A stretch of 64,000 bases of DNA from Geodermatophilus saharensis (GTDB lineage: Bacteria > Actinomycetota > Actinomycetes > Mycobacteriales > Geodermatophilaceae): contig NZ_FZOH01000009.1 of assembly GCF_900188205.1 (NCBI RefSeq), positions 124,001-188,000 of the forward strand. The letters run 5' to 3'. The position numbers were made by a program, and so were the translations under genes. Below the pieces are notes generated by a model. That model saw nothing but the letters and a program-made list of their open reading frames with translations, made no database searches and was not told the origin of the DNA. Positions 14,424 to 23,056 of the stretch are shown one piece after another (within the stretch, counting starts at the first letter, position 1; each line of letters opens with the position of its first letter).

Positions 14424-15587
14424 GTGACGACGCTGTGGGACACCACCGGATCCGCGGTGGTCAAGGAGCTGGCCGCCCAGCGACGGACCGGCGGCGCGGT
14501 GCTCTCCGGCGTCGCGCTGACGCTGGTCGTCGTCGCCGACGAGGGCCGGGTCACCGAGGCCGAGGACGCCGCGACCACCGCCGCCGAGCAGCACCCCTGC
14601 CGGATCCTGGTGGTGGTGCGCCGGCAGATCGACGCACCGGTCCCCCGCCTGGACGCCGAGGTGTCCATCGGCGGGCGGCTGGGTCCCGGCGAGGCGGTCG
14701 TCATGCGCATGTACGGGCGGCTGGCGCTGCACGCCGAGTCGGTGGTGCTGCCGCTGCTGGCCGCCGACGCCCCGGTGGTCACCTGGTGGCACAGCGACCC
14801 GCCGAGCCGGCTGACCACCGACGCGCTCGCCGTCATCGCCGACCGGCGGATCACCGACAGCACCGTGGCCGCCGACCAGATGCGCGCGCTGCGCACCCGC
14901 GCGCAGGACTACGCGCCCGGTGACACCGACCTGGCCTGGACCCGCGCCACCGGCTGGCGCGCGACGCTGACCTCGGCGCTGGACTCCGTCTCCGGCCGCC
15001 GGGGCGACGCCGTGCAGGTCCTCGGCGGGCGGATCGAGGGCGACCCGGGCGCGGCCACCGCGCAGCTGCTGGCCGGCTGGATCCAGTCGCGCTCCGGCGC
15101 CCGGCTCGACGTCGTCCAGGCCACCCGGCACGCGGGTCCCAGCGGCATCGACTCGGTGGTCCTGCAGCTCGACCAGGACGAGGAGGTGCGCGTGCACGCC
15201 GACCGCCGCGGCGGTGCGGTCATCAGCCAGCCCTACCGGCCCGACGCCACCATGGCCCTGCCCGACCGCTCGCTGGGCGACCTGCTCGGCGAGGAGCTGC
15301 GCCGGCTGGACCCCGACGAGCCCTACGCCGAGGCGCTGGAGGTCACCACCGGGGTCTCCGGGCTGGCCGGCCGCACCGGCGTGCGCTCGCACGTCTGGGT
15401 CGACCCCGCCGAGCAGGACGGCGCCGGCTCCGGGGCGGTCGACGCCGAGCAGGTCGACGAGGGCAGCCCGCACGGCGCGGCACCCACCGTCCCCCCGACG
15501 TCCGAGGGCACCGACGAGGTGGCCCTGCACGGCGAGCACGACACCCCCGACCCGACGGCGCCCGAGACGTCCGAGGCGGTCCGGTGA
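14424..15587 (+). CDS. opcA: Glucose-6-phosphate dehydrogenase assembly protein OpcA
   Basis: OpcA is an allosteric or assembly partner of glucose-6-phosphate dehydrogenase. Family features are the N-terminal L-W-D-T-T-G-S-A-V-V-K-E-L block, the P-V-V-T-W-W-H-S-D-P-P segment around residue 115, and D-L-A-W-T-R-A-T-G-W-R near 170. The 387-residue length is longer than usual because the last 70 or so residues form an acidic Glu/Asp/Thr/Pro-rich tail with no recognised domain. The GTG start has GGGAGGAGA upstream, and the stop overlaps the pgl start (GTGA). Confidence 0.95.
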   Translation: MTTLWDTTGSAVVKELAAQRRTGGAVLSGVALTLVVVADEGRVTEAEDAATTAAEQHPCRILVVVRRQIDAPVPRLDAEVSIGGRLGPGEAVVMRMYGRLALHAESVVLPLLAADAPVVTWWHSDPPSRLTTDALAVIADRRITDSTVAADQMRALRTRAQDYAPGDTDLAWTRATGWRATLTSALDSVSGRRGDAVQVLGGRIEGDPGAATAQLLAGWIQSRSGARLDVVQATRHAGPSGIDSVVLQLDQDEEVRVHADRRGGAVISQPYRPDATMALPDRSLGDLLGEELRRLDPDEPYAEALEVTTGVSGLAGRTGVRSHVWVDPAEQDGAGSGAVDAEQVDEGSPHGAAPTVPPTSEGTDEVALHGEHDTPDPTAPETSEAVR

Positions 15588-16453
15588 CCCTCACCCCGGG
15601 GGACCGCATCGTCGAGGAGCTGTCCCGGCGCAGCGAGGGGCCGGTGCCCGACGTGATCGTCGAGCCCGACGCCGAGACGCTGGCCCGGGCGGTCGCCGCG
15701 GCGCTGGTGGCCCGGCTCGCCGCCGCGCAACTGGTGCACGGGACGGCGTCGGTGGTGCTCACCGGCGGCGGCGTGGGCACCGCGGTGCTGCGGCACGTCG
15801 CCGGACTGGCCGCCGAGCCGGCACCCGGCCAGGACGTCGACTGGACGGCGGTCGACGTGTGGTGGGGCGACGAGCGGTTCGTCCCGGCCGACGACGACGA
15901 GCGCAACGAGAAGGGCGCGCGCGAGGCGCTGCTGGACCGGGTCGGCGTGCCGCCGGAGCGGGTGCACCCGATGCCCGCCTCCGACGCCGGGTTCGCCGAG
16001 CCCGAGGAGGCCGCGGAGTGGTACGCCGGCGTCCTCTCCGACGCGGCTCGTGACTCCGGGGCCGACGGGCCGCTGCCGCGCTTCGACGTGCTGCTGCTGG
16101 GCATGGGCCCCGAGGGCCACGTGGCGTCGATCTTCCCGCACTCGCCGGCCGCCTCCGACGACCGCCCGGTGGTGGCGGTGCGCGACTGCCCCAAGCCGCC
16201 CCCGACCCGGGTCAGCCTCGGGTTCTCCGCGATCGGCAGCGCCGAGGAGGTGTGGCTGCTGGTGGCCGGGGAGGGCAAGGCCGAGGCGGTCGCCCGGGCG
16301 CTCGGCGGCGCCGACCCGCTCGACGTGCCGGCGGCCGGCGCGTGCGGCCGGCGGGCCACCCGCTGGCTGCTCGACGCCGCGGCCGCGAGCCGGCTGCCGG
16401 GAGCGGCCGACGCCGACGGAACGGGTGCCGGAGGCCCCGGCACCGACGGCTGA
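15584..16453 (+). CDS. pgl: 6-phosphogluconolactonase
   Basis: Pgl hydrolyses 6-phosphogluconolactone, the product of Zwf, to 6-phosphogluconate. The 289-residue protein has the DevB/SOL family markers: L-T-G-G-G-V-G-T near 58, W-W-G-D-E-R-F-V-P near 100, and L-L-L-G-M-G-P-E-G-H-V-A-S-I-F-P-H near 170. The GTG start overlaps the opcA stop by 4 nt. The last roughly 20 residues are Gly/Ala-rich and not conserved. The downstream regulator gene begins only 2 nt after this stop codon. Confidence 0.96.
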   Translation: MTLTPGDRIVEELSRRSEGPVPDVIVEPDAETLARAVAAALVARLAAAQLVHGTASVVLTGGGVGTAVLRHVAGLAAEPAPGQDVDWTAVDVWWGDERFVPADDDERNEKGAREALLDRVGVPPERVHPMPASDAGFAEPEEAAEWYAGVLSDAARDSGADGPLPRFDVLLLGMGPEGHVASIFPHSPAASDDRPVVAVRDCPKPPPTRVSLGFSAIGSAEEVWLLVAGEGKAEAVARALGGADPLDVPAAGACGRRATRWLLDAAAASRLPGAADADGTGAGGPGTDG

Positions 16454-16455
16454 CG

Positions 16456-19400
16456 GTGGCGCCGCCGGCTCCCGGGGGGTTGTGGATCGGGGTGCTCGGA
16501 CACCTCGAGCTGCGCCGCGACGGCGTGCCGGTGCCGATCGGCGCCCGGCTGCAGCGCGCGGCGCTGACGGTGCTCACGGTGGAGGCGGGCCGGCTGGTGC
16601 CCGTCGACCGGCTCGCCGACCTGCTGTGGAACGGCGCCCCGCCGCCCAAGGTCGCCGCGTCGGTGCACACCACCATCGCGCTGCTGCGCCGCACCCTCGA
16701 CCCCGGCCGGGCCCCCCGCTCCAGCGGTTCGGTGCTGCTCAGCGCGCCGCCGGGCTACCGGCTCGCCCGCGAGGCCGTCCAGATCGACGCCGACGTCTTC
16801 GAGCGGCTCCTGGTCGAGGCCGGGAGTGTGGCCGGCCGCGACGACGCCCGCGCCGTGGCGCTGCTCGACGACGCCCTCGCGCTGTGGCGCGGGCCGGCGC
16901 TGGCCGAGTTCGCCGACGAGCCGTTCGCCCGCGCCGCCGTCGACCGCTGGGAGGGGCTGCGGCTCGGCGCGGTCGAGCAGCGGGCCGCGGCGCTGCTCGG
17001 CCTCGGCGAGACCGGTCGCGCCGTCGCCGACCTGCAGGAGCACCTGACCCGCTCCCCCCTGCGCGAGCAGGCCCGGGCCACCCTCGCCCGCGCGCTGTAC
17101 CTCGCCGGCCGTGCCGCGGACGCGCTCGCGGTGCTCGCCGAGGGGCGACGGCTGCTCCGCGACGAGCTCGGGCTGGACCCCGGCCCGGCGCTGCGCGAGG
17201 TGGAGGAGCAGATCCTCCGCCACGACCCGGGGCTGCGGCCGGCCCCCGCGCCGACGTCCCCGGCCGCGTCCCGACCCGCGCCGGCGCCGCGGCCGGACCG
17301 GCCGCCCCCGTCGCTGCGCGGCCGCGAGGCCGAGTGCACCCTGCTGGCCGACGTCCTCGCCGGCGCCGCCGCCGGGTCCGGCGCCGTCGTGCTCGTCACC
17401 GGGGACGCCGGGATGGGCAAGTCGGCGCTGCTGCAGTGGCTCACCGCGGCGGCCGTCGCGGCGGGCGGCGGCGCGCACACCGGCACCTGCCGCGACGGGG
17501 TGGCCGGGCCGCCCTACTGGCCGGTGCTGCAGGCGCTGCGCGCCGCCGTCCCCGTCCTCGACGCCGCCGCCCGGGAGGAGGTGGCCCGCGCGCTCGGCCC
17601 GCTGCGGGCCGTCGTCCCCGGTCTCGGGGACCCGCCGCCGGGTGCCGGCGTCGACCCGGCCATGGTCCTGGTGCACCTGACCGACGCGCTCGGCGCCGTG
17701 CTCGGCGCCGCCGGCCGGCCCGCGGTCCTGGCCCTGGACGACCTGCAGGCCGCCGACCCCGCGACGCTGCGACTGGTCGCCGGCCTGGCCGCGGACGTCG
17801 CCGCCGCCCCGGCCGTCCTCGCCCTCGCGCTGCGCAGCGGCGAGGACGGCGGCCCGGCCCTGGTCGACGCGCTGGCGGCCCTCGGCCGGCTGCCACGGCT
17901 GGTGCGGCTGGACCTCGAACCCCTCCCCGCCGACGCCGTGGCCGACCTGGTGCGCGCCGCCGCCCCCGCCGGGCTGGGTGACGACGGCGTCCGGGAGACG
18001 GTCACCCGCGCCGGCGGCAACCCGTTCTTCGCCCTGGAGCTGGCGCGGGCGGCCCCCGCGCCGGGCGGCGCCGCGCCGACGGGCCGGGGCCGGGCGGTCG
18101 GCGGGGTGCCGGCGGCGGTCCACGACGTCCTGCGCCAGCGGGTCCTCCGCCTGCCGCCTCCCGGCCCCGAGCTGCTCACCGCCGCGGCCGTCGCCGGGTC
18201 CCCCCTGCCGGTGGAGGACCTCGCCGCGGTGGCCGGGGTGCCCGTCGGGACGGCGCTCGACGCCCTGGAGGCGGCGGTGGCCGCGCGCTTGGCCGTCGAC
18301 GGCGGGGAGGGCACCTTCGCCCCCGGGCACGCGCTCCTCGGGGAGGTGCTGCGCGCGCAGCTGTCCAGCGCCCGCGCCGCCCGGCTGCACCGCGCCGTCG
18401 GCGAGCGGCTGGCCGCGCGGGCCGGCGACGACGACGAGCAGGCCTCGCGCGTCGCCGCCCACCTGCTCGCCGCCCGCGTCCTCGACGGCGGCGCCGCCGC
18501 CGTGCCGTGGCTGGAACGGGCCACCGACCACGCGGTGCGGGTCTCGGCGCTCGACCAGCTGCGCGAGCTGGGCGGGCCGCTGCTCGCGGCGGCCGCGGCG
18601 CTGCCCGCCGGGCCGGACCGCCGGCGCCGGGAGCTGCGCGCGCTGAGCCGGACGGCGTACGCCGACGCGTGGGCGGCCGGCTACGACAGCCCCACGATCC
18701 GCGAGTACGGCCGGCTCGCCGCCGCCTGGGAGGTGCCCGACCCGCCGCTCCCCGGCGACGTCGAGCTGCTGTGGGCGGCCACCCTGTTCCAGTGCCAGGT
18801 CGGCCGGCTCGACGACGCCGACCGCACCGTGGCACGCATGGCCGGGCTGGCCGGGCGGCTCGACGACCCCACGGCCGGCTACCTGACCGAGGACATCACC
18901 GCCGTCGTGCGGTGGATGCAGGCCCGCCCCGCCGAGGCGCTCGAGCACGTGGACCGGGCCGCGGCGCACGTCGACGGCGGCCGGGTCGACCTGTCCCGCT
19001 CGCTGGCGTTCTCCCCGCCCACCCGCCTGGCCGTCGTCCGCGCCCTGTGCCTGTGGCTGCTCGGCCGGCGCGACGACGCCCGCGCGCAGGCCGACACCGC
19101 CCTCGCCGTCGCGCAGGAGGCGGGCCTGGGCGCGGCCGGCTTCGCCCGCCGCTGGGCGCTGGTCCTGGGACTGGTGGACGGCGACCCCGACCGGGTCCGT
19201 TCCCTGGTCGCGCTCCCGCTGCGCGAACCGGCCTGGGAGCGGTACCGCTACCCGTCGGCGGTGGTGGCCTTCGCCGAGGGGTGGCTGCTGGCCGGTCGCG
19301 ACCCGCGGGCCGGGCTGGCCGCGATGCGGGCGGCGCACGCGGCGCTGGCCGAGCAGGGCCTGGCCGCCGGCCGGTCGGTGTTCCTCGGCCTGCTGGCCGC

Positions 19401-19593
19401 CACCGCACTGGCCGCCGGGGACCCCGCCGCGGCCGCGGCGACGTGCGAGGCAGGGCTGGCCGTCGCCGAGCGCGGCGAGCGCTACTGGGTGCCGGAGCTG
19501 ACCCGGCTGCTCGCGGCCGCACGGGCCGCCGGCACCGGCGTCAGTGGACACCAAGACGCCGCCCAGTCCGGGCCGCCACCCTCGGCGCCATGA
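16456..19593 (+). CDS. SARP-family transcriptional regulator with AAA/STAND-type ATPase domain
   Basis: A 1045-residue AfsR/DnrI-like regulator. The order is: an OmpR-type winged helix (about 8-100), a BTAD helical domain (about 110-250), a Pro/Ala linker, an ATPase module (G-R-E-A-E-C near 292 and Walker A G-D-A-G-M-G-K-S near 315-322, with A-L-D-D-L-Q as Walker B near 430), and a long alpha-helical TPR-like C-terminus. No LuxR-type C-terminal HTH is seen. SARPs usually activate secondary-metabolite or stress genes, but no biosynthetic cluster lies nearby. The GTG at 16456, 2 nt after the pgl stop, is preferred over the much longer open frame because it starts right before the winged helix. 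The stop overlaps the next gene by ATGA, so it is probably co-transcribed with both neighbours. Confidence 0.85.
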   Translation: MAPPAPGGLWIGVLGHLELRRDGVPVPIGARLQRAALTVLTVEAGRLVPVDRLADLLWNGAPPPKVAASVHTTIALLRRTLDPGRAPRSSGSVLLSAPPGYRLAREAVQIDADVFERLLVEAGSVAGRDDARAVALLDDALALWRGPALAEFADEPFARAAVDRWEGLRLGAVEQRAAALLGLGETGRAVADLQEHLTRSPLREQARATLARALYLAGRAADALAVLAEGRRLLRDELGLDPGPALREVEEQILRHDPGLRPAPAPTSPAASRPAPAPRPDRPPPSLRGREAECTLLADVLAGAAAGSGAVVLVTGDAGMGKSALLQWLTAAAVAAGGGAHTGTCRDGVAGPPYWPVLQALRAAVPVLDAAAREEVARALGPLRAVVPGLGDPPPGAGVDPAMVLVHLTDALGAVLGAAGRPAVLALDDLQAADPATLRLVAGLAADVAAAPAVLALALRSGEDGGPALVDALAALGRLPRLVRLDLEPLPADAVADLVRAAAPAGLGDDGVRETVTRAGGNPFFALELARAAPAPGGAAPTGRGRAVGGVPAAVHDVLRQRVLRLPPPGPELLTAAAVAGSPLPVEDLAAVAGVPVGTALDALEAAVAARLAVDGGEGTFAPGHALLGEVLRAQLSSARAARLHRAVGERLAARAGDDDEQASRVAAHLLAARVLDGGAAAVPWLERATDHAVRVSALDQLRELGGPLLAAAAALPAGPDRRRRELRALSRTAYADAWAAGYDSPTIREYGRLAAAWEVPDPPLPGDVELLWAATLFQCQVGRLDDADRTVARMAGLAGRLDDPTAGYLTEDITAVVRWMQARPAEALEHVDRAAAHVDGGRVDLSRSLAFSPPTRLAVVRALCLWLLGRRDDARAQADTALAVAQEAGLGAAGFARRWALVLGLVDGDPDRVRSLVALPLREPAWERYRYPSAVVAFAEGWLLAGRDPRAGLAAMRAAHAALAEQGLAAGRSVFLGLLAATALAAGDPAAAAATCEAGLAVAERGERYWVPELTRLLAAARAAGTGVSGHQDAAQSGPPPSAP

Positions 19594-20462
19594 CCACCGC
19601 GACTCCCGTCCCGACCCCGTCCGCTCCCCCGCGCGACCCCGTCACCGACGTCCGGCCCGGGGACCGCTGGCTGGTCGTCGTCGCCCACCCCGACGACGAG
19701 GCCTTCGGCTGCGGCTCGACCATCGCCCGCGCCGCGGCGGCCGGTGCCCGGGTGACGCTCGCCTGCGCCACCCGCGGCGAGGCGGGCGAGCCCGCGCCCG
19801 GACTGGCCGACTGCGCCGACCTCGGCGCGGTGCGGGAGGCCGAGCTCTACCGGTCGGCCGCCGCGCTCGGCATCGGCTCGGTGGAACTGCTGGGGTACCG
19901 CGACTCGGGGTTCGACGGGGAGCCGCCCCGCGGGTCGCTGTGCGCGGCCGCGCCGGACGACGTCGCCGGTGTGCTGGCGCGGCTGGTGACCGAGGTGCGG
20001 CCCGACGTCGTGCTCGTGCTCGACGGCAGCGACGGGCACCGCGACCACCGGCGGATCCGGACCGCCACGGCCGCCGCGGTGCGCGACGCCGCCGGGGCGG
20101 CCACCGTGCTCGTCGAGCACTGCCTGCCGCACTCGCTCATGTGCCGCTGGCTGGAGGAGATGCGCACGCTGCGGCCGGACACCGCCTACCACGCGATCGA
20201 CCCCGCCGACCTCGGCCGGCCCGACGCCGAGGTGACCGACGTCCTCGACGTGCGGGCCGTCCTCGACCGGCGGGAGGTGGCGATCGCCGAGCACCGCTCG
20301 CAGGCCTCGCCGTTCGACGGGCTCAGCCCGCAGCTGCGGCGGGCGTTCCTGGGCACCGACCACCTGGCGCGCGTGCCGTGGCGGCCCCGCGGCCGGCAGC
20401 GGTGGTGGGACCCCGCCCGGGCCGGCTGGGTGCCGTGCCCGGCCCGGGCCTCGAGGCCCTAG
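19590..20462 (+). CDS. PIG-L family N-deacetylase
   Basis: A 290-residue LmbE/PIG-L zinc deacetylase; relatives include MshB (mycothiol synthesis), Mca (mycothiol S-conjugate amidase) and many antibiotic-pathway enzymes. The metal-binding and catalytic motif A-H-P-D-D-E-A-F-G lies near 31-39, and the second zinc motif D-G-H-R-D-H-R-R near 148. The substrate cannot be told from sequence; MshB and Mca are close in motif but their full patterns were not compared. The ATG overlaps the SARP regulator stop (ATGA), so the two are co-translated. It is convergent with rbpA, with only 13 nt between the stops. Confidence 0.85.
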   Translation: MTTATPVPTPSAPPRDPVTDVRPGDRWLVVVAHPDDEAFGCGSTIARAAAAGARVTLACATRGEAGEPAPGLADCADLGAVREAELYRSAAALGIGSVELLGYRDSGFDGEPPRGSLCAAAPDDVAGVLARLVTEVRPDVVLVLDGSDGHRDHRRIRTATAAAVRDAAGAATVLVEHCLPHSLMCRWLEEMRTLRPDTAYHAIDPADLGRPDAEVTDVLDVRAVLDRREVAIAEHRSQASPFDGLSPQLRRAFLGTDHLARVPWRPRGRQRWWDPARAGWVPCPARASRP

Positions 20463-20468
20463 GCCTCG
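20452..20468. terminator. Small hairpin between convergent deacetylase gene and rbpA
   Basis: CGAGGCC (20452-20458) and GGCCTCG (20462-20468) form a 7-bp stem with a CTA loop that spans the stop codon of the deacetylase gene. It could end transcripts from both sides, but it is short. Confidence 0.35.
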
Positions 20469-20475
20469 CGGCGGA

Positions 20476-20817
20476 TCAGGCGCCGCGGCGGGCCCGCAGC
20501 TTGGCCAGGGCCTCCTCGAGCAGGGCGTCGCCGTCGGCGTCGCTGCGCCGCTCCCGGACGTAGGCGAGGTGGGTCTTGTAGGGCTCGGTGCGCGGCGCCG
20601 GGGGCGGCGACTGCGCGTCCTGGCCGGCCGGCTGGCCGCAACGGGGGCAGTCCCAGAACTCGGGCACCTCGGCGTCGGTGGCGAACGCCACCCGGGTCTC
20701 GTGGCCCTGGCTGCACCAGTAGCCGATCCTGTGCCGCGGTGCGGCCTCGCCGCGCTCCGCCTCTCCCATCGGACCCGCTCCGACCCGGGTCCCCCGGATC
20801 GCGTTGCCACCAGCCAC
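20476..20817 (-). CDS. rbpA: RNA polymerase-binding protein RbpA
   Basis: RbpA is an actinobacterial RNA polymerase partner that stabilises the open complex with principal sigma factors. The 113-residue product shows the family layout: an N-terminal tail starting A-I-R-G-T-R-V-G-A, a central zinc-ribbon-like domain (Y-W-C-S-Q-G-H near 33 and C-P-R-C-G near 57), a basic linker with P-Y-K-T-H-L-A-Y-V-R-E-R-R, and a C-terminal helix that in known structures contacts sigma. The GTG start has GAGGGGG five nt upstream. It lies downstream of secG on the same strand but has its own promoter. Confidence 0.93.
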   Translation of the reverse strand: MAGGNAIRGTRVGAGPMGEAERGEAAPRHRIGYWCSQGHETRVAFATDAEVPEFWDCPRCGQPAGQDAQSPPPAPRTEPYKTHLAYVRERRSDADGDALLEEALAKLRARRGA

Positions 20818-20866
20818 GAGCGCCCCCTCAGACCGACCTGCCCGGCGCGGACCACGCCGTTCGCGC

Positions 20867-20872
20867 AGTCTA
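20867..20872 (-). promoter_or_regulatory. Candidate -10 of rbpA
   Basis: TAGACT on the minus strand (20872-20867) fits the actinobacterial TANNNT -10 and would give a leader of about 40 nt that includes the GAGGGGG ribosome-binding site of rbpA. No clear -35 is visible. Confidence 0.45.
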
Positions 20873-20945
20873 GGGCCTCGGGGACGTTCTCTCGATCACG
20901 TTTTCGCCGCGGGCGCAGCGATGCCCGGTCGACCGGCGCGAGTGA

Positions 20946-21179
20946 CTAGACCTTGAGCAGTATGCCCAGCGTCACGATGCAGATCGCCCAGACGAAGCCG
21001 GTGAAGACCGTGAGCCGGTTGAGGTTCTTCTCCACGACGGAGGACCCGGACAGCTGCGAGGAGACCGCACCGCCGAACATCGAGGACAGGCCGCCGCCCT
21101 TGCCCCGGTGCAGCAGGATCAGCACCACCAGCAGGACGCTGGCGAGGACCAGCAGCACGTTGAGGACGAGCTCGACCAT
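20946..21179 (-). CDS. secG: Preprotein translocase subunit SecG
   Basis: SecG is the small accessory subunit of the SecYEG channel in the cytoplasmic membrane. The product has two membrane segments (about 5-23 and 55-73) separated by the conserved H-R-G-K-G-G-G-L-S-S-M-F-G-G loop. A GTG two codons further upstream (21185) is possible, but the ATG at 21179 is preferred: a TACCCT -10 box ends 7 nt before it and no Shine-Dalgarno is present, indicating a leaderless start that yields 77 residues. The position next to tpiA-pgk-gap is conserved among actinobacteria. Confidence 0.95.
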   Translation of the reverse strand: MVELVLNVLLVLASVLLVVLILLHRGKGGGLSSMFGGAVSSQLSGSSVVEKNLNRLTVFTGFVWAICIVTLGILLKV

Positions 21180-21186
21180 GCGCACC

Positions 21187-21192
21187 AGGGTA
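21187..21192 (-). promoter_or_regulatory. Leaderless promoter -10 of secG
   Basis: TACCCT on the minus strand (21192-21187), 7 nt before the ATG at 21179. It decides the start codon choice for secG. Confidence 0.5.
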
Positions 21193-21200
21193 ACCGGTGC

Positions 21201-21215
21201 CCGGAGCCGCTCCGG
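21201..21215 (-). terminator. Short hairpin after the binding-protein gene
   Basis: CCGGAG (21201-21206) and CTCCGG (21210-21215) form a 6-bp stem with a 3-nt loop directly after the stop codon of the solute-binding lipoprotein gene. It separates that transcript from the secG promoter. Confidence 0.4.
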
Positions 21216-23021
21216 TCAGCGCACGCCCGCGGTGGCCAGGTCGTAGCCGGCGTAGGGCCGCAGCACCACCGCGTTGTGCAGCCGCTGACCGGCCAGCAGC
21301 TGCACGCGGGTCTCCACCAGCGGCACGTAGGCGCCGGTGTCGAGGGCGGCGGCGGCCACCTCCCCCCAGGCCGTGGTGGCGGCGCCGGGGTCGGGCGCGG
21401 CGCGGGCGGTGTCGACCGCCGCCGACAGGGCCGGGTCGGTCAGCCGCGCGAAGTTGGTGTTGGCGACCGGGCTGACCGAGCGGCCGTCGACCAGCGGCAC
21501 GAGGAACGAGCCGGGGGTCGGGAGGTCGGCCGTCCGGGTGGCCAGCACGATGCCGAAGCCGTTGCGGGTGACGTTGTCGGGGCTGCCGACGTCGGTGGCG
21601 TAGAAGCTGGCCGCCGGCAGGGGACGGACCTCGGCGGTGATGCCGACCTCGGCGAGCTGGGCGGCGACGGCGTCGGCCACGTCGAGGCTGGCCTGCGCGT
21701 CGGGCACGGCCATCACCGTGCTGAAGCCCTCGGGCCGGCCGCACGCGGTCAGCGCCGCGCGGGCGGCGTCGGGGTCGGGCCCGCGGTCGGCCTCGTCGGG
21801 ACCTCCCGGGAGCGCGGCCGGCCACAGCCGCGCGGTGCGCACGGCCCGGTCGCCGCCGAGCACGTCCTGGACGGCGCGGCGGTCGATCGCGGCGGCCACC
21901 GCGGCGCGGCAGTCGGGCTGGTCCATCGGGGCGACGTCGGTGGGCAGCGCCAGCAGCCGCACCGCGCCGGTCGTCATGTCGTCGACCCGGTCGGGCAGGG
22001 GCACCACTCCCCCGGTGTCCCCCGTCAGCCGAGCGGCGGTGGCCGGGTGCACCCCGGTGCCGGAGACGTCGACGTCGGCGGAGCCGGCGAGCAGCGCCTG
22101 GTCGCGCTCGAGGTTGGACAGCCCGGTGCGGACGACGACCCGGTCGGGCAGCGCCGTGCGCACCCCGTCGGCGGCCGCGTCCCAGGCGGGGTTGCGGTCG
22201 AGCACGATGCCGGTGACCGGGTCGACGGAGGTGACCGCGTAGGGACCGGAGGAGACCGGGTCGGCGCCGTAGGCGGCGCCGGTGTCGCTCTCCACCGGCA
22301 CCGGGCTGCTGGAGGGCAGCGCCAGGACGTAGGGGAAGTCCGGCTGCGCCGAGCGGAGCCGGAAGACGATCGTGGCGTCGTCGGGGGTCTCGATGGCGGC
22401 GAGCCCCAGCTTGGCCGGGTCCTCGTCCTGGTAGGGCCCGGCGTAGGGGTTCTCGGGGTCGTCGAGCAGCTCCACCACGTGGGTGGGGCCGCCGACGATG
22501 ACGTCGGAGGCGAAGGACCGCTCGATGCCGTACTTGACGTCGCGCGAGGTGATCGGCCGGCCGGTCTCGAACCGCGCGCCCGCGCGCAGGGTGAACGTCC
22601 AGCTCAGCCCGCCGTCGGGGGTGGTGCCGAGGTCGGTGGCGAGGTCGGCGACGAGGTTGCCGGTGGCGCCGGGCTCGGAGGAGTAGGTGACCAGCGTGCG
22701 GGCGTAGAGCCGCATGAGGTTCCACACGCCGGGCTGGTAGGAGCGCTGCGGGTCGAGGCTGTCGACCTCGCCGGTGACCACCCGCAGCGTGCCGCCGGCC
22801 TCGTCGGAGGGTGCGCGCACGCCCTCGACGCCGGCGTCGGGGCCGTCGCCGAGGACCGGCACGCCGCTGCCGCCGTCGCCCCCGTCGCGGCAGCTGACCG
22901 CGACCGCGACCACCAGCACGACGACGACCGCCAGGCCGAGCACGCGGGCGGCCGTGCCGCGCAGCAGCCCGGCCGCCCGGGAGGAGCGGGAGCGGGGAGG
23001 TCGCTGCAGCGCGCTGCTCAC
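21216..23021 (-). CDS. Peptide/nickel-type (family 5) ABC transporter substrate-binding lipoprotein
   Basis: A 601-residue extracytoplasmic binding protein of the SBP_bac_5 class (dipeptides, oligopeptides, nickel). After a cytoplasmic Arg/Ser-rich arm of about 30 residues comes a hydrophobic segment ending A-V-S-C, a plausible lipobox with Cys as the lipid anchor, then a Gly/Asp-rich spacer. The mature part has the family signatures G-G-T-L-R-V-V, D-S-L-D-P-Q-R-S-Y and the R-P-I-T-S-R-D-V-K-Y-G-I-E-R-S-F block. No permease or ATPase gene is adjacent, so it is an orphan that must share a transporter or act otherwise. The GTG at 23021 follows GGGGGTGG and lies 35 nt after the tpiA stop, consistent with co-transcription. 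Confidence 0.85.
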   Translation of the reverse strand: MSSALQRPPRSRSSRAAGLLRGTAARVLGLAVVVVLVVAVAVSCRDGGDGGSGVPVLGDGPDAGVEGVRAPSDEAGGTLRVVTGEVDSLDPQRSYQPGVWNLMRLYARTLVTYSSEPGATGNLVADLATDLGTTPDGGLSWTFTLRAGARFETGRPITSRDVKYGIERSFASDVIVGGPTHVVELLDDPENPYAGPYQDEDPAKLGLAAIETPDDATIVFRLRSAQPDFPYVLALPSSSPVPVESDTGAAYGADPVSSGPYAVTSVDPVTGIVLDRNPAWDAAADGVRTALPDRVVVRTGLSNLERDQALLAGSADVDVSGTGVHPATAARLTGDTGGVVPLPDRVDDMTTGAVRLLALPTDVAPMDQPDCRAAVAAAIDRRAVQDVLGGDRAVRTARLWPAALPGGPDEADRGPDPDAARAALTACGRPEGFSTVMAVPDAQASLDVADAVAAQLAEVGITAEVRPLPAASFYATDVGSPDNVTRNGFGIVLATRTADLPTPGSFLVPLVDGRSVSPVANTNFARLTDPALSAAVDTARAAPDPGAATTAWGEVAAAALDTGAYVPLVETRVQLLAGQRLHNAVVLRPYAGYDLATAGVR

Positions 23022-23056
23022 CCACCCACCCCCGCTCGGCTGCCGGGGGAGCGTGC

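Noticed and set aside
11054-14896. A 1280-codon open frame on the minus strand opposite tal, pgi, zwf and opcA
   Set aside because: It mirrors real genes in a GC-rich genome, where the antisense frame lacks stops. Its peptide is His/Gly/Arg/Asp/Val-rich low complexity, and the sense genes have clear motifs.
15343-19554. A 1403-codon minus-strand open frame opposite opcA, pgl and the SARP regulator
   Set aside because: Same antisense artefact; no ribosome-binding site or known motif, and the sense strand holds well-supported genes.
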